Positions 1 through 7,343 of a stretch of 20,135 nucleotides of DNA are shown here, piece after piece. Origin of the DNA: JBKPDV01 sp046728075 (GTDB lineage: Bacteria > Acidobacteriota > Thermoanaerobaculia > UBA5066 > Gp7-AA6); the NCBI GenBank assembly GCA_046728075.1, contig JBKPDV010000184.1:1-20135 (forward strand), written 5' to 3'. Made by a program: the position numbers and the translations under genes. The notes under the pieces were generated by a model. That model was not told the origin of the DNA. It was given only the letters and a program-made list of their open reading frames with translations, and ran no database searches. How positions within the stretch are numbered: position 1 is the stretch's first letter; the number at the start of each line of letters is the position of its first letter.

Positions 1-485
1 GTTATGACCTCGAACGGATGATGCGAACCGAGCTCGATCCGATCTGGCGAGCGGAGTTTTCCCAGATCTATCCGGAGCTCGCTCGCCTGAGAAGGGCCGG
101 GCACGTGGTCCTGCGGGTGCTCGGTCCCCGCCGGGGCCCCCGGCGCAACCGCTACCGGATCACGGCCGCCGGCCGCCGGGAGCTCCAGCGGTGGCTTGGG
201 TCGCCGCCGCCGCCGCTCCGCGGCCGCGATGACCTGCTCGTTCGCATTGCTCTGTTCGATGCCTTACCGCCAGCCGAGCGGCGGGAGGCTCTCTCCCGCC
301 ACGACCGGGCGATCGCCGAGGAGATTTCCCGACTGCGAGCCGAGCAGGCGCCCCGCGGGTTCCGGCGGGAGGCCCGGCGAGGAGCTGTCGAGAAGCTCGA
401 GGCGATGCGCCGGTGGCTCAAGACTCTCTCGCATCCGGCGCCCTCCGCCGGCCTCCCGACTCTCACCGCTCCCAAGAAGAAATGA
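1..485 (+). CDS. PadR-family transcriptional regulator, N-terminus cut by window edge
   Basis: The reading frame is open to the window edge and reads YDLERMMRTE before continuing, so the ATG at 18 is probably internal and the true start lies outside. The segment with PIW, then FSQIYPELARLRRAGHV, is the recognition-helix region of PadR winged-helix regulators. NRYRITAAGRRELQRWL is the wing and linker. The arginine- and glutamate-rich C-terminal half resembles the helical dimerisation domain (Vir_act_alpha_C). PadR proteins are usually local repressors that respond to small ligands. Its TGA stop overlaps the start of the next gene (ATGA, 482-485), so it is translationally coupled to the cofactor gene and may control the molybdenum enzyme downstream; that role is inferred from position only. 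Confidence 0.82.
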   Translation, partial: YDLERMMRTELDPIWRAEFSQIYPELARLRRAGHVVLRVLGPRRGPRRNRYRITAAGRRELQRWLGSPPPPLRGRDDLLVRIALFDALPPAERREALSRHDRAIAEEISRLRAEQAPRGFRREARRGAVEKLEAMRRWLKTLSHPAPSAGLPTLTAPKKK

Positions 486-1099
486 GATTGGGCGCCGTGG
501 TCGCTGCGGCGGGCTTGTCGCGCCGAATGGGTCGCGAGAAGATTCTTCTTCGCTTCGGGGAAACCTCCGTCCTGGAGCGGGTCCTCTCGACGCTCGCGGC
601 TGCCGGAGTCGCGGACCGCGTCGTCGTTCTTCGCCCGGGGTTGCCCGAGGCGGACGAGCAGGCGCGCCGTGCGGGAGCCTCCGTTGTCGTCAATCCTCGG
701 CCCGAGGACGAGATGCTGCTCTCGATTCGAATGGGGATCGGAGAGCTCGCTCCCGATCTGGAAGCCTTCTACGTCTGGCCCGCCGACCATCCCGCGGTCC
801 TGCCCGAAACGCTCGTCACCCTCGCGAAGGAGGGCGGCGGCGACCGCGTCGTCCTGCCGACCCATCGCGGCCGCCGCGGTCACCCGGCGCTGGTGGGCTC
901 CGGCTTGATCGCCGCGATCGCCCGGATTCCGGCAGGCGAAGGACTGCGTCACCTCTGGCACGCGGATCCCGAGATCCTGCGCGAAGTTCCCGTCGAGGAC
1001 CCCGGCGTGCTGTTGGACCTGAACACCCCTGAGGAGTACGACGCCGCGCTCCGCGCCACGTCTCGGACGGGGGGTCAGGGCGACCGGGGGACGGGGTGA
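482..1099 (+). CDS. mocA: MocA-like molybdenum cofactor cytidylyltransferase
   Basis: Nucleotidyltransferase of about 205 residues. It should transfer CMP to the molybdopterin cofactor to make the MCD form used by xanthine dehydrogenase/aldehyde oxidoreductase enzymes. The N-terminal nucleotide-binding loop is AAAGLSRRMGREK (residues 8-20). Other family signs are PADHPAV in the middle, RGHPALVG, and the C-terminal VEDPGVLLDLNTPEEY. I chose the ATG at 482 because the family motif begins a few residues later and the codon overlaps the PadR stop; an upstream in-frame start at 413 would only add sequence overlapping PadR. The last 10-12 residues (TGGQGDRGTG) are encoded by a G-rich octamer repeat, whose last unit supplies the TGA stop. 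Its place before the molybdenum enzyme genes fits a dedicated maturation role. A MobA-type guanylyltransferase is the alternative and less likely. Confidence 0.85.
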   Translation: MRLGAVVAAAGLSRRMGREKILLRFGETSVLERVLSTLAAAGVADRVVVLRPGLPEADEQARRAGASVVVNPRPEDEMLLSIRMGIGELAPDLEAFYVWPADHPAVLPETLVTLAKEGGGDRVVLPTHRGRRGHPALVGSGLIAAIARIPAGEGLRHLWHADPEILREVPVEDPGVLLDLNTPEEYDAALRATSRTGGQGDRGTG

Positions 1100-1175
1100 T
1101 GCGAGGTTTGCTCGGAGGACTCTGATGTCCGACTCTTCCCCCAGTCTCCCCGTCCCCCCGTCTCCCGGTCCGTCC
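1065..1175. repeat. Octamer inverted-array element (GGACGGGG / GTCCCCCC)
   Basis: Four octamers on the left (ggacgggg, ggtcaggg, cgaccggg, ggacgggg; 1065-1096) are followed by a spacer. Four pyrimidine octamers on the right (gtctcccc, gtcccccc, gtctcccg, gtccgtcc; 1144-1175) are largely complementary. The mocA stop codon TGA (1097-1099) follows the left arm directly. The element occupies the gap between mocA and the iron-sulfur subunit gene and could fold into a long, imperfect, GC-rich hairpin. A related copy lies at 9807-9907. Confidence 0.8.
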
Positions 1176-1213
1176 TCAACGGGCATATGATCCTTTTCGT
1201 ACCGGAGGACCTC

Positions 1214-1939
1214 ATGAGTGACGACTCATTCGACGAGAAGCCCGGATTCACTCGGCGAGACCTGATGCGCGGAGCGCTGGTCGGAGCGGTCGCGGCCGGC
1301 GTCGGCGGAAAGGTCGCCGCGGCGCCCCCGACCGCCCTCGGGCCCGCACCTGTCCCGCTCGAGCTGATCATCAATGGAAAGCGGCACGCGCTGACCGTCG
1401 AGCCTCGCGTGCTGTTAGCCGATGCGCTGCGCGAGCGCCTCGGCTTGACCGGCACCAAGGTGGTCTGCGGGCGGGGCGCCTGCGGGGCGTGTACGGTCCT
1501 GGTGGACGGACAGACTCAGTGCTCCTGCCTGCTTCTGGCTGCCGAAGTCGCCGGGAAGTCGATCACGACGATCGAGGGAGTGGAGGCAGACGGCCGCCTC
1601 TCGCCGATTCAAGAAGCCTTCATTCAAGCCGACGCGCTCCAGTGCGGCTTCTGCACGTCTGGAATGGTGATGTCCTGCAAGGCCCTTCTCGATCACAATC
1701 CGAAACCTTCCCGAACCCAGATCGCGGAGGCCGTGGCCGGCAATCTCTGCCGGTGCGGGACCTATCCGCATGTCTTCGACGCCGTTGAACGAGCGGCGGG
1801 AATCCGGACCGCGGAAGGCCGAACGTGGGAGTCAGAAGGCTACGCCGAGTCCCGAGTTCCGAGTCCCGAGTCCCGACTTCGGTCGGACGATCGCATCGAC
1901 GCAGCTCTCGGCGACCTCGCCGAGCTCGAGGAGGCGTGA
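1214..1939 (+). CDS. Tat-exported [2Fe-2S] subunit of aldehyde oxidoreductase (xanthine dehydrogenase family)
   Basis: Small electron-transfer subunit of a three-subunit molybdenum hydroxylase, 241 aa. The start is ATG 1214, preceded by GGAGG at 1204-1208 with five-base spacing; an ATG at 1187 lacks this. Residues 13-18 (TRRDLM), followed by a hydrophobic stretch and AAAP, form a twin-arginine signal, so the enzyme is probably folded in the cytoplasm and exported. The plant-ferredoxin cluster uses C85, C90, C93 and C105. The second cluster uses C144, C147, C179 and C181 (QCGFC and CRCG). PaoA of E. coli has the same plan. The family normally ends soon after the second domain; here residues 212-222 (ESRVPSPESRL) are translated from a GAGTCCC heptamer array, followed by an acidic tail. 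Confidence 0.92.
   Translation: MSDDSFDEKPGFTRRDLMRGALVGAVAAGVGGKVAAAPPTALGPAPVPLELIINGKRHALTVEPRVLLADALRERLGLTGTKVVCGRGACGACTVLVDGQTQCSCLLLAAEVAGKSITTIEGVEADGRLSPIQEAFIQADALQCGFCTSGMVMSCKALLDHNPKPSRTQIAEAVAGNLCRCGTYPHVFDAVERAAGIRTAEGRTWESEGYAESRVPSPESRLRSDDRIDAALGDLAELEEA
1847..1874. repeat. Heptamer array (GAGTCCC x4) inside a coding sequence
   Basis: Four tandem heptamers: gagtccc, gagttcc, gagtccc, gagtccc. They are read in frame as part of the C-terminal tail of the iron-sulfur subunit. No complementary arm is visible nearby, so this is a half-element. The same unit, in the same sense relative to the gene, occurs at 13120-13147. Confidence 0.85.
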
Positions 1940-1940
1940 G

Positions 1941-4232
1941 ATGAGCAAAGAAAAGCTGCGTCTCGGAACCGCTGGACATTTCGAGGAAAAGGAAGTCGAG
2001 ATTGCCGCCGGGGATCCTGTCCCGTGGGATCCGTCGACAAAGTTCTCGATTCTGGGCAAACGCACCCCGCGTCTGGACGCCACCGCGAAGACGACGGGAC
2101 GGGCGCGTTACTCGATCGATCAGCGCCTGCCGGGAATGCTCTATGGAAAGATCCTGCGCTCTCCCCACCCGGCGGCGATCGTCAAGACGCTCGATCTCGC
2201 CGCCGCCCGAAAGATGGCGGGCGTCAAGGCGGCAATGGCAATCGTGAAGGACGGAGAGAAGGTTCGCTTTGCCGGGCAGGGGATCGCCGCCATCGCGGCG
2301 GACACGCCCGAGGGGGCGATCGATGCCCTGTCCGCCATCCGTGTCGAGTACGAGCCGGTGGCTTTCGTCGTCGATCCCGAAAAGGCCCGGGGAGAAATGG
2401 CTCCTCTGGTCTTCGAGACAAAGGTCGAGACGAAGACCTCGGCTGGCGACATGCCGGGTGCCCGAAAGCCGCTCCCGCGAAAGGGGAATGTCCAGGGGCC
2501 GCGGCTCTCCGACAAGGGCAACGTCGAGGAGGGGTTCAAGCAGGCCGACGCGGTCGTCGAGGGAACGTATGCCACCCAGGTGCAGACGCACAGCGCCCTG
2601 GAGACTCACGGATTCGTGGCGAAGTGGGAAGGCGATGAGCTGACTGTCTGGGCCTCGACCCAGGGGATTTTCTCGGTTCGCGATGAGCTCGCCCAGACGC
2701 TCGAGATCCCCGCCGCCAAGGTGCACGTGATCACCGAGTACATGGGGGGCGGTTTCGGCGCCAAGTTCGGAGCGGGCGTGGAAGGCGTGACGGCGGCCAA
2801 GCTCGCAAAGGAAGCGGGAGCCCCGGTGAAGCTCTTTCTCGATCGGAAAGAGGAGCACCTCGCCGTCGGCAACCGCCCCTCCGCAATCCAATGGATCAAG
2901 GCGGGCGCGACCAAAGATGGCAAGCTCACGGCGCTTCAACTGATCGTCCACGGCAACGGCGGCACCAACGGCGGAACGGGAACCTCCGGCCCTCTGAAGA
3001 ACATCTACGGGTGCGACAACGTGAAGACCGAGGAGTACGACGTCTTCACCAACGCGGGCCCGTCGGCGGCCATGCGCGCTCCCGGACATCCGCAGGGCTC
3101 CTTCGCGCTGGAAGCGACGATGGACGAGCTGGCGGCGAAGATCGGCATGGACCCGTTGGAGTTTCGTTTGAAGAACGATCCTTCCCAGGTGCGGCAGGAG
3201 GAGTTTCGCCTGGGCGCCGAGCGCATCGGCTGGAAGGACCGGGACGCGCGGCGCGCCGTGACGTCGCACCCCGAGCTTCGCCGCGGCGTGGGAATGGGCG
3301 CGGCCGTTTGGTACAACACCGGCGGCACCGGCCCGAAAGCAACGGTCACCATCCACCGGGACGGCTCCGCCGAGGTCGTTCAGGGCGTCCAGGACCTGGG
3401 CACCGGATCGCGGACGATGGTGGGAATCGTGGCGGCCGAGGAGCTCGGGCTGCCGGTGGAAAAGGTGTCCGTGCGCATCGGCGACACGCGAATGCCGTAC
3501 GGCCCCGGCTCCGGCGGCTCCACCACCACACCCTCCTCCGCCCCGTCGATCCGGGCGGCCGCCTGGCAGGCGAAACAGAAAATGGCCGAAGTCCTCGGGC
3601 GAACCTGGGGAGTCGAGGCCTCCGCCATCGAGTTCCCGCCCGGAATGGTCGCAGTCAAGGGCGACACCTCGAAGAAACTCTCCTGGAAGGAGGCTTGCGG
3701 CAAGCTTCCCGGGGAGGGAGTCTCGGCCACGGCCGCGCGGGCCGAGAACCATGGCGACGCCTGGAAGCGCTTCACTTCGGGCGCACAGTTCGCCGAAGTC
3801 GAAGTCGACATGGAGACCGGCATCGTGAGGGTCGTGAAAGTGGTCGCGGTCCACGACTGCGGTCTCGTCATCAACGCCCTGACGACAGAGAGCCAGGTGC
3901 AGGGGGGCGTCATCCAGGGGATCTCCTACGCCCTCTACGAAAACCGGATTCTCGACGGCGGGACGGGCCGCATGGTCAATCCCAACGTCGAGCAGTACAA
4001 GATTGTCGGGTCCAAGGACGTTCCCGAGATCGAAGTGCACTTGATCTCCGTCTGGGACGGCGTCAACAACACCCACTCGGTGGGCATCGGCGAGCCCGCC
4101 ACCGTGCCGACGGCTGGCGCCATCGCCAACGCCGTCTCCCACGCCATCGGAGCCCGAATCCAGCGATTGCCGATCACGCCCGAGTCCGTCCTCGAGGCAA
4201 TCGATCGGGCGGGGAAAGGAGGCCGAGCGTGA
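1941..4232 (+). CDS. Molybdopterin-binding catalytic subunit of aldehyde oxidoreductase (xanthine dehydrogenase family)
   Basis: Large catalytic subunit, 763 aa from ATG 1941, preceded by GAGGAGG at 1928-1934. It should bind the molybdenum cofactor and hydroxylate an aldehyde or N-heterocycle. FSILGKRTPRLDATAKTTGRARYS is the usual N-terminal entry. Cofactor-contacting motifs are GGGFGAKFG (about residues 269-277) and MRAPGHPQG (from 378). The expected base catalyst is E718 in GIGEP near the C-terminus, matching the GEPP-type motif of the family. The length fits PaoC/YagR-like enzymes. It has no signal peptide, so export would be by hitch-hiking on the Tat signal of the small subunit. It begins one base after the small subunit stop and overlaps the FAD subunit by GTGA. 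The substrate cannot be read from the sequence. Confidence 0.93.
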   Translation: MSKEKLRLGTAGHFEEKEVEIAAGDPVPWDPSTKFSILGKRTPRLDATAKTTGRARYSIDQRLPGMLYGKILRSPHPAAIVKTLDLAAARKMAGVKAAMAIVKDGEKVRFAGQGIAAIAADTPEGAIDALSAIRVEYEPVAFVVDPEKARGEMAPLVFETKVETKTSAGDMPGARKPLPRKGNVQGPRLSDKGNVEEGFKQADAVVEGTYATQVQTHSALETHGFVAKWEGDELTVWASTQGIFSVRDELAQTLEIPAAKVHVITEYMGGGFGAKFGAGVEGVTAAKLAKEAGAPVKLFLDRKEEHLAVGNRPSAIQWIKAGATKDGKLTALQLIVHGNGGTNGGTGTSGPLKNIYGCDNVKTEEYDVFTNAGPSAAMRAPGHPQGSFALEATMDELAAKIGMDPLEFRLKNDPSQVRQEEFRLGAERIGWKDRDARRAVTSHPELRRGVGMGAAVWYNTGGTGPKATVTIHRDGSAEVVQGVQDLGTGSRTMVGIVAAEELGLPVEKVSVRIGDTRMPYGPGSGGSTTTPSSAPSIRAAAWQAKQKMAEVLGRTWGVEASAIEFPPGMVAVKGDTSKKLSWKEACGKLPGEGVSATAARAENHGDAWKRFTSGAQFAEVEVDMETGIVRVVKVVAVHDCGLVINALTTESQVQGGVIQGISYALYENRILDGGTGRMVNPNVEQYKIVGSKDVPEIEVHLISVWDGVNNTHSVGIGEPATVPTAGAIANAVSHAIGARIQRLPITPESVLEAIDRAGKGGRA

Positions 4233-5200
4233 AGAACTTCGTTCTGCTTCCCGTTCGTTCGCTCGCGGAGGCGGCGCGCGAATGCGCCAGGCCGGATTCG
4301 CTGCTCAAAGCCGGCGGGGTCGACGTGCTCGACAGGCTGAAGGAGGGCCTCGACAGCCCCGCGCGGATCATTTCGATCGCGCACATCCCCGGGCACGATG
4401 GAATCGCCGTGGGCTCTCCGACCCGGATCGGATCGCTCGCGACGCTCGCCCGGATCGCCTCCCACCCGGAGTTGCAAAAGAGTTATCCGGCGCTTGCCCA
4501 TGCCGCCGGCGAAGCGGCCACTCCCCAGATACGGAACATGGCCACTCTGGGCGGAAACATCTGCCAGAAGCCTCGCTGCTGGTATTACAGGAACTCCGAG
4601 TTCGACTGCCGCAAGAAGGGGGGCGCGACCTGCTTTGCGCAGGACGGCGAGAACCGCTTCCACGCGATCTTCGATTCCGATCTGTTCTGCTGCTGCGTCC
4701 ACGCTTCGGCCACGGCCGTCGCGCTGCTCGCCTATGGCGCCCGGCTCGAGACCGTTTCGACCCGAGGCAAACGAACGATCGCGATGGATGACTTCTTTGT
4801 GCGCCCCAGCCAGGACGCCATCAAGGAAAACGTTCTCTCGCCCGGAGAGATCATCGAGACGGTGGTCCTTCCGGCGCAGCCGGCGGGGTCGCGCTCGGTC
4901 TACAAGAAGCTCAAGGAAAAGGAGTCCTTTGACTGGCCTCTGGTCGAGGCGTGCGTGAACCTGACGGTCTCCGGCGACCAGATCCGGCAGGCGCGGGTGA
5001 TTCTCGGCTCCGTCGCGCCGACTCCGTGGCGCGCGAAGGAGGCGGAGGCCGTCCTGGTGGGCTCGAAGGCGGATGCCGGCGTCGCGGCGAAGGCCGCGGA
5101 AGCCGCGGTCCAGGCGGCCCATCCGCTCGCCCAGAACGGATACAAGGTCCGGCTCGCGCGCGTGATGGTCGAACGGGCTCTCAAGGAGGCACTGGCCTGA
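4229..5200 (+). CDS. FAD-binding subunit with four-cysteine (4Fe-4S-type) insertion, aldehyde oxidoreductase
   Basis: FAD subunit of the same enzyme, 323 aa. It starts at GTG 4229, preceded by AAAGGAGG (4215-4222) and overlapping the catalytic subunit stop. The FAD domain is marked by TPQIRNMATLGGNICQ (about 98-113), and the C-terminal domain by SPGEIIETVVLP and LGSVAPTPWRAKEAE. C112, C117, C127 and C135 lie in an insertion right after GGN. This is the pattern that carries a [4Fe-4S] cluster in PaoB and in 4-hydroxybenzoyl-CoA reductase and is absent from ordinary xanthine dehydrogenase FAD subunits. A further Cys run (154-156) follows. Gene order here is FeS-Mo-FAD, whereas paoABC is FeS-FAD-Mo. 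No XdhC/PaoD-type chaperone is encoded in the window. Confidence 0.92.
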   Translation: MKNFVLLPVRSLAEAARECARPDSLLKAGGVDVLDRLKEGLDSPARIISIAHIPGHDGIAVGSPTRIGSLATLARIASHPELQKSYPALAHAAGEAATPQIRNMATLGGNICQKPRCWYYRNSEFDCRKKGGATCFAQDGENRFHAIFDSDLFCCCVHASATAVALLAYGARLETVSTRGKRTIAMDDFFVRPSQDAIKENVLSPGEIIETVVLPAQPAGSRSVYKKLKEKESFDWPLVEACVNLTVSGDQIRQARVILGSVAPTPWRAKEAEAVLVGSKADAGVAAKAAEAAVQAAHPLAQNGYKVRLARVMVERALKEALA

Positions 5201-5219
5201 AGAGTTGGTGATCTCCCTG

Positions 5220-5495
5220 ATGTCGCCAAAGGATCTGGAAGACCCGCCTCGTTTTGCGAGCCCCATCGAAGATGGCACGAGGCGGCCGGATCCTCTCCTC
5301 TGCCGGTATCTGAGAACGAAGACCTGGTACGTGCCCGACTCCTACGCGGAGCGAGACGTCTCGCGATCCTCTTCGACGGCTCAGTACTGGTGCCTGAAGA
5401 CAATGCGTTCCGACGGCCCGGACGGAGCGCTCGCGCTTGCCGAGGATTGCGTAGAGGGACGGGGGTGTTTCGAGCGGGCGGTGAAGAGCGAATAG
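5220..5495 (+). CDS. Small four-cysteine protein of unknown function
   Basis: 91 aa from ATG 5220; GTG 5208 or TTG 5205 are possible earlier starts and none has a convincing ribosome binding site. Cysteines at 28, 58, 77 and 83 sit in the conserved-looking strings LLCRYLRTKTWYVPD, TAQYWCLKT and CVEGRGCFER. The spacing suggests a small metal- or cluster-binding or disulfide-bonded fold. There is no signal peptide or membrane segment. It lies 19 bases after the FAD subunit on the same strand, so it may be the last gene of the molybdenum enzyme operon. I do not recognise a named family with certainty. Its TAG stop is the first part of a shared hairpin. Confidence 0.6.
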   Translation: MSPKDLEDPPRFASPIEDGTRRPDPLLCRYLRTKTWYVPDSYAERDVSRSSSTAQYWCLKTMRSDGPDGALALAEDCVEGRGCFERAVKSE

Positions 5496-5528
5496 CTCTC
5501 AGCTAACAGCTGAAAGCTGAGAGCTATT
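5491..5528. repeat. Perfect 14-bp inverted repeat between convergent genes, AGCTCTC family; likely bidirectional terminator
   Basis: Left arm 5491-5504 and right arm 5515-5528 are exact reverse complements with a ten-base loop. The left arm contains the TAG stop of the small plus-strand gene (5493-5495). The right arm contains the TAG stop of mglA on the minus strand (5526-5524). The plus strand continues tcttctt, which is weakly U-rich; the minus strand has no T run. It is the most compact member of the AGCTNNC element family. Confidence 0.8.
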
Positions 5529-6108
5529 TCTTCTTCAGCTCCATCAACACCTGCCGGGCGACCGCCTTCAATGTGTCGAAGACGCCCACGCCGGTCGTGG
5601 CCGTCGCCTCGAAGGTCGGCTCCCCCTTGATGTTCAACTTCCGGTACATCTCGTCGGTGGGCATGGAGGTGGGCAGATCGCGCTTGTTGAACTGGAGAAC
5701 GTACGGGATCGCCGAGATCTCGTAACCTTGCTCCTTCAGGTTCTTGTCCAGGTTTCGAATCGACTCGACGTTGGCCTCCAGACGCGCCTCCTGCGAGTCC
5801 GCGACGAAGACGACGCCATCCACCCCTTTCAAGATCAGTTTTCGAGAGGCGTCGTAGAACACCTGACCGGGCACCGTGTAGAGATGGAAACGGGTCTTGA
5901 AGCCTTTGACGGTACCCAGATCCAGCGGCAGGAAATCGAAGAAGAGCGTCCGGTCCGTCTCGGTCGCGAGCGAAATCAGCTTGCCCTTGGCGGAGGGGTT
6001 GGTCCGGTCATAGATGTACTGGAGATTTGTGGTCTTTCCGCACAGACCGGGACCGTAGTAGACGATCTTGCAGTTGATTTCGCGCGCGGCGTAGTTGATG
6101 AAGGTCAT
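5524..6108 (-). CDS. mglA: MglA-family Ras-like GTPase (polarity switch)
   Basis: Small GTPase of 194 aa that sets cell polarity or motility direction in Myxococcus and related bacteria. The P-loop is GPGLCGKT (19-26). R53 in ATETDRT and Q82 in TVPGQ occupy the positions of the catalytic residues described for Myxococcus MglA. TVPGQ replaces the usual DxxG of Ras proteins, a hallmark of the family. NKRD (141-144) is the guanine-specificity motif. It lies 43 bases downstream of mglB in the same direction, the usual pairing of the GTPase with its activating roadblock protein. Its stop codon lies inside the shared hairpin with the convergent gene. The cellular process served here is not evident from the neighbours. 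Confidence 0.95.
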   Translation of the reverse strand: MTFINYAAREINCKIVYYGPGLCGKTTNLQYIYDRTNPSAKGKLISLATETDRTLFFDFLPLDLGTVKGFKTRFHLYTVPGQVFYDASRKLILKGVDGVVFVADSQEARLEANVESIRNLDKNLKEQGYEISAIPYVLQFNKRDLPTSMPTDEMYRKLNIKGEPTFEATATTGVGVFDTLKAVARQVLMELKKK

Positions 6109-6151
6109 GATTCAGCCCGGATCAATCTCGAACGGCTCCAGCGGCTCGGGG

Positions 6152-6649
6152 TCACTCGGAAAAGAGACGGTCGATGTCGTCGTCGGTGATCTCCGAGAAT
6201 GGAGACTCGAAATCGACGAGGGAGTCCTTCTCCCGTTCCACTTTCTGCGTGATCTCCTCGAAAATCTTGTCGAGCTCGCCTGTCGCGCGCCGGACACGCA
6301 ACCGGACGAGCCCCAGAGAGGATCGTTCGTCGAAGATGACGACCAGAATCACGCGCTGGGCGACGATGGAAATGTGGATGTTGTCCTTTTCCCCTTCGTG
6401 GAAGAGGATCGAGAACTCCTTCTCTCCGATCAGGCGCGCGAGGCCATCGGTCGCCGCGACGTTGCCGGCCGTCAGCGAGGCGAGCGAAGTGGTGTCCAGG
6501 CTGGCCAGATCCCCGATCGCGGCGATCTGCTGGCCGTTCTTGTCCACCAGGAAGACGACATTGGCGTTGGCGTCCTGGCGCAGGCGCTGCAGAGCCTCCT
6601 TGATTTTCTGGAACTCCTCCTCGTAGAGGACGAGATCGGGGGCGCTCAC
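6152..6649 (-). CDS. mglB: MglB-family roadblock/LC7 GTPase-activating protein
   Basis: 165 aa, start GTG 6649. The roadblock/LC7 domain covers roughly residues 8-130, with NANVVFLVDKNGQQIAAIGD, TAGNVAATDGLARLIGE and IHISIVAQRVILVVIFDE as the typical strands. MglB homodimers stimulate GTP hydrolysis by MglA and mark a cell pole. The C-terminal 35 residues are acidic (FESPFSEITDDDIDRLFSE), possibly a partner-binding tail. The only purine-rich stretch upstream (AGGAG) is about 13 bases from the GTG, longer than usual. No alternative in-frame ATG gives a better start. Confidence 0.92.
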   Translation of the reverse strand: MSAPDLVLYEEEFQKIKEALQRLRQDANANVVFLVDKNGQQIAAIGDLASLDTTSLASLTAGNVAATDGLARLIGEKEFSILFHEGEKDNIHISIVAQRVILVVIFDERSSLGLVRLRVRRATGELDKIFEEITQKVEREKDSLVDFESPFSEITDDDIDRLFSE

Positions 6650-6730
6650 GATTTAACTATTTCTCCTGTTTCAACTTATTTTAGCAGACTGCTCGCGCAG
6701 CGAGCACCGCGGCCGAAAGTCAGCTGAGAG
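6650..6730 (-). promoter_or_regulatory. recR-mglB spacer with possible mglBA promoter
   Basis: AT-rich for this genome. On the minus strand a TAAAAT hexamer (6683-6678) lies about 29 bases before the mglB start and could be a -10 box. I see no good -35 box. AGGAG follows at roughly -13 from the GTG. A hairpin sits just upstream at 6690-6706. Confidence 0.3.
6690..6706 (-). terminator. Short hairpin after recR
   Basis: TGCTCGC-GCA-GCGAGCA gives a seven-base-pair stem with a three-base loop, 25 bases past the recR stop. No T run follows on the minus strand, so termination is only a possibility. Confidence 0.35.
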
Positions 6731-6733
6731 CTA
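6719..6733. repeat. Partial AGCTCTC element at the recR stop
   Basis: On the minus strand the recR stop TAG continues directly as CTCTCAGCTGAC, matching the first arm of the AGCTCTC-type elements at 5491 and 18285. Only about two units remain and there is no complementary arm. Probably a decayed or minimal copy. Confidence 0.55.
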
Positions 6734-7327
6734 GAGTTCTTTCCGATTCTCCAGCGACCTGGCCATCGTGACTTCGTCGGCGTATTCGATGTCTCCGCCA
6801 ACCGGAAGGCCGAAGGCGATTCGGGTCAGGCGAACGCCGGAGCCTTTCAACCGGCGCGCCAGGTAAAGAGCGGTGGCCTCCCCTTCCACGTTGGGGTTCG
6901 TCGCCAGGATGACCTCCTTGACCTCGGGCGTCATGCGCGCGGACAACCCCTCGGCTTCGATCTCTTCCGGGCCAACTCCCTTCAAGGGCGAGAGCGCGCC
7001 CCAGAGCACGTGGTAGCGCCCCTGGAACTCGCGTGTTTTCTCGATCGCTAGCACGTTACCCGGTTCTTCGACGACGCAGATCACTCCCGGGTCGCGCCGC
7101 GGGTCGGAGCAGATAGCGCAGGGGTCTTCCTCCGTGAGCGTGTTGCAGATCGAACAGCGCACCACCGCCGCCCGCGCCTCGGTAATCGAGCGCGCCAGCC
7201 GCTCGGCTTCTTCTTTGGGGGAGCGCAGCAGGTGGTAAGCCAGCCGGGCGGCGCTCTTGGCTCCGATTCCCGGCAGCCGCTGAAGCTCCGCCGCCAGGCG
7301 CTCGAAGGACTTGGGGATGCCGAGCAT
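6731..7327 (-). CDS. recR: Recombination mediator RecR
   Basis: 198 aa, the normal length for RecR, which works with RecF and RecO to load RecA on gapped DNA. The helix-hairpin-helix is LQRLPGIGAKSAARLAYHLL (15-34). The zinc finger uses C58, C61, C70 and C73. The Toprim domain starts at about 80 (GVICVVEEPGNVLAIE) and continues with ATNPNVEGEATALYLARRL. The C-terminus has the typical RIAFGLPVGGDIEYADEVTMARSLENR. It lies downstream of dnaX and ybaB in the same direction, an arrangement conserved in many bacteria. Its TAG stop merges with an AGCTCTC repeat unit. Confidence 0.97.
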   Translation of the reverse strand: MLGIPKSFERLAAELQRLPGIGAKSAARLAYHLLRSPKEEAERLARSITEARAAVVRCSICNTLTEEDPCAICSDPRRDPGVICVVEEPGNVLAIEKTREFQGRYHVLWGALSPLKGVGPEEIEAEGLSARMTPEVKEVILATNPNVEGEATALYLARRLKGSGVRLTRIAFGLPVGGDIEYADEVTMARSLENRKEL

Positions 7328-7343
7328 TAGGCGTTGCCGGGGG

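Noticed and set aside
1620..4142. Very long minus-strand open frame opposite the molybdenum subunit gene
   Set aside because: It lies antisense to a gene with clear family motifs and its product is low-complexity, rich in R, G, D and H; a GC-rich codon-position shadow.
2891..4228. Long upstream extension of the FAD subunit frame through the catalytic subunit gene
   Set aside because: The extension is an out-of-frame reading of the catalytic subunit; the GTG at 4229 with AAAGGAGG is the real start.
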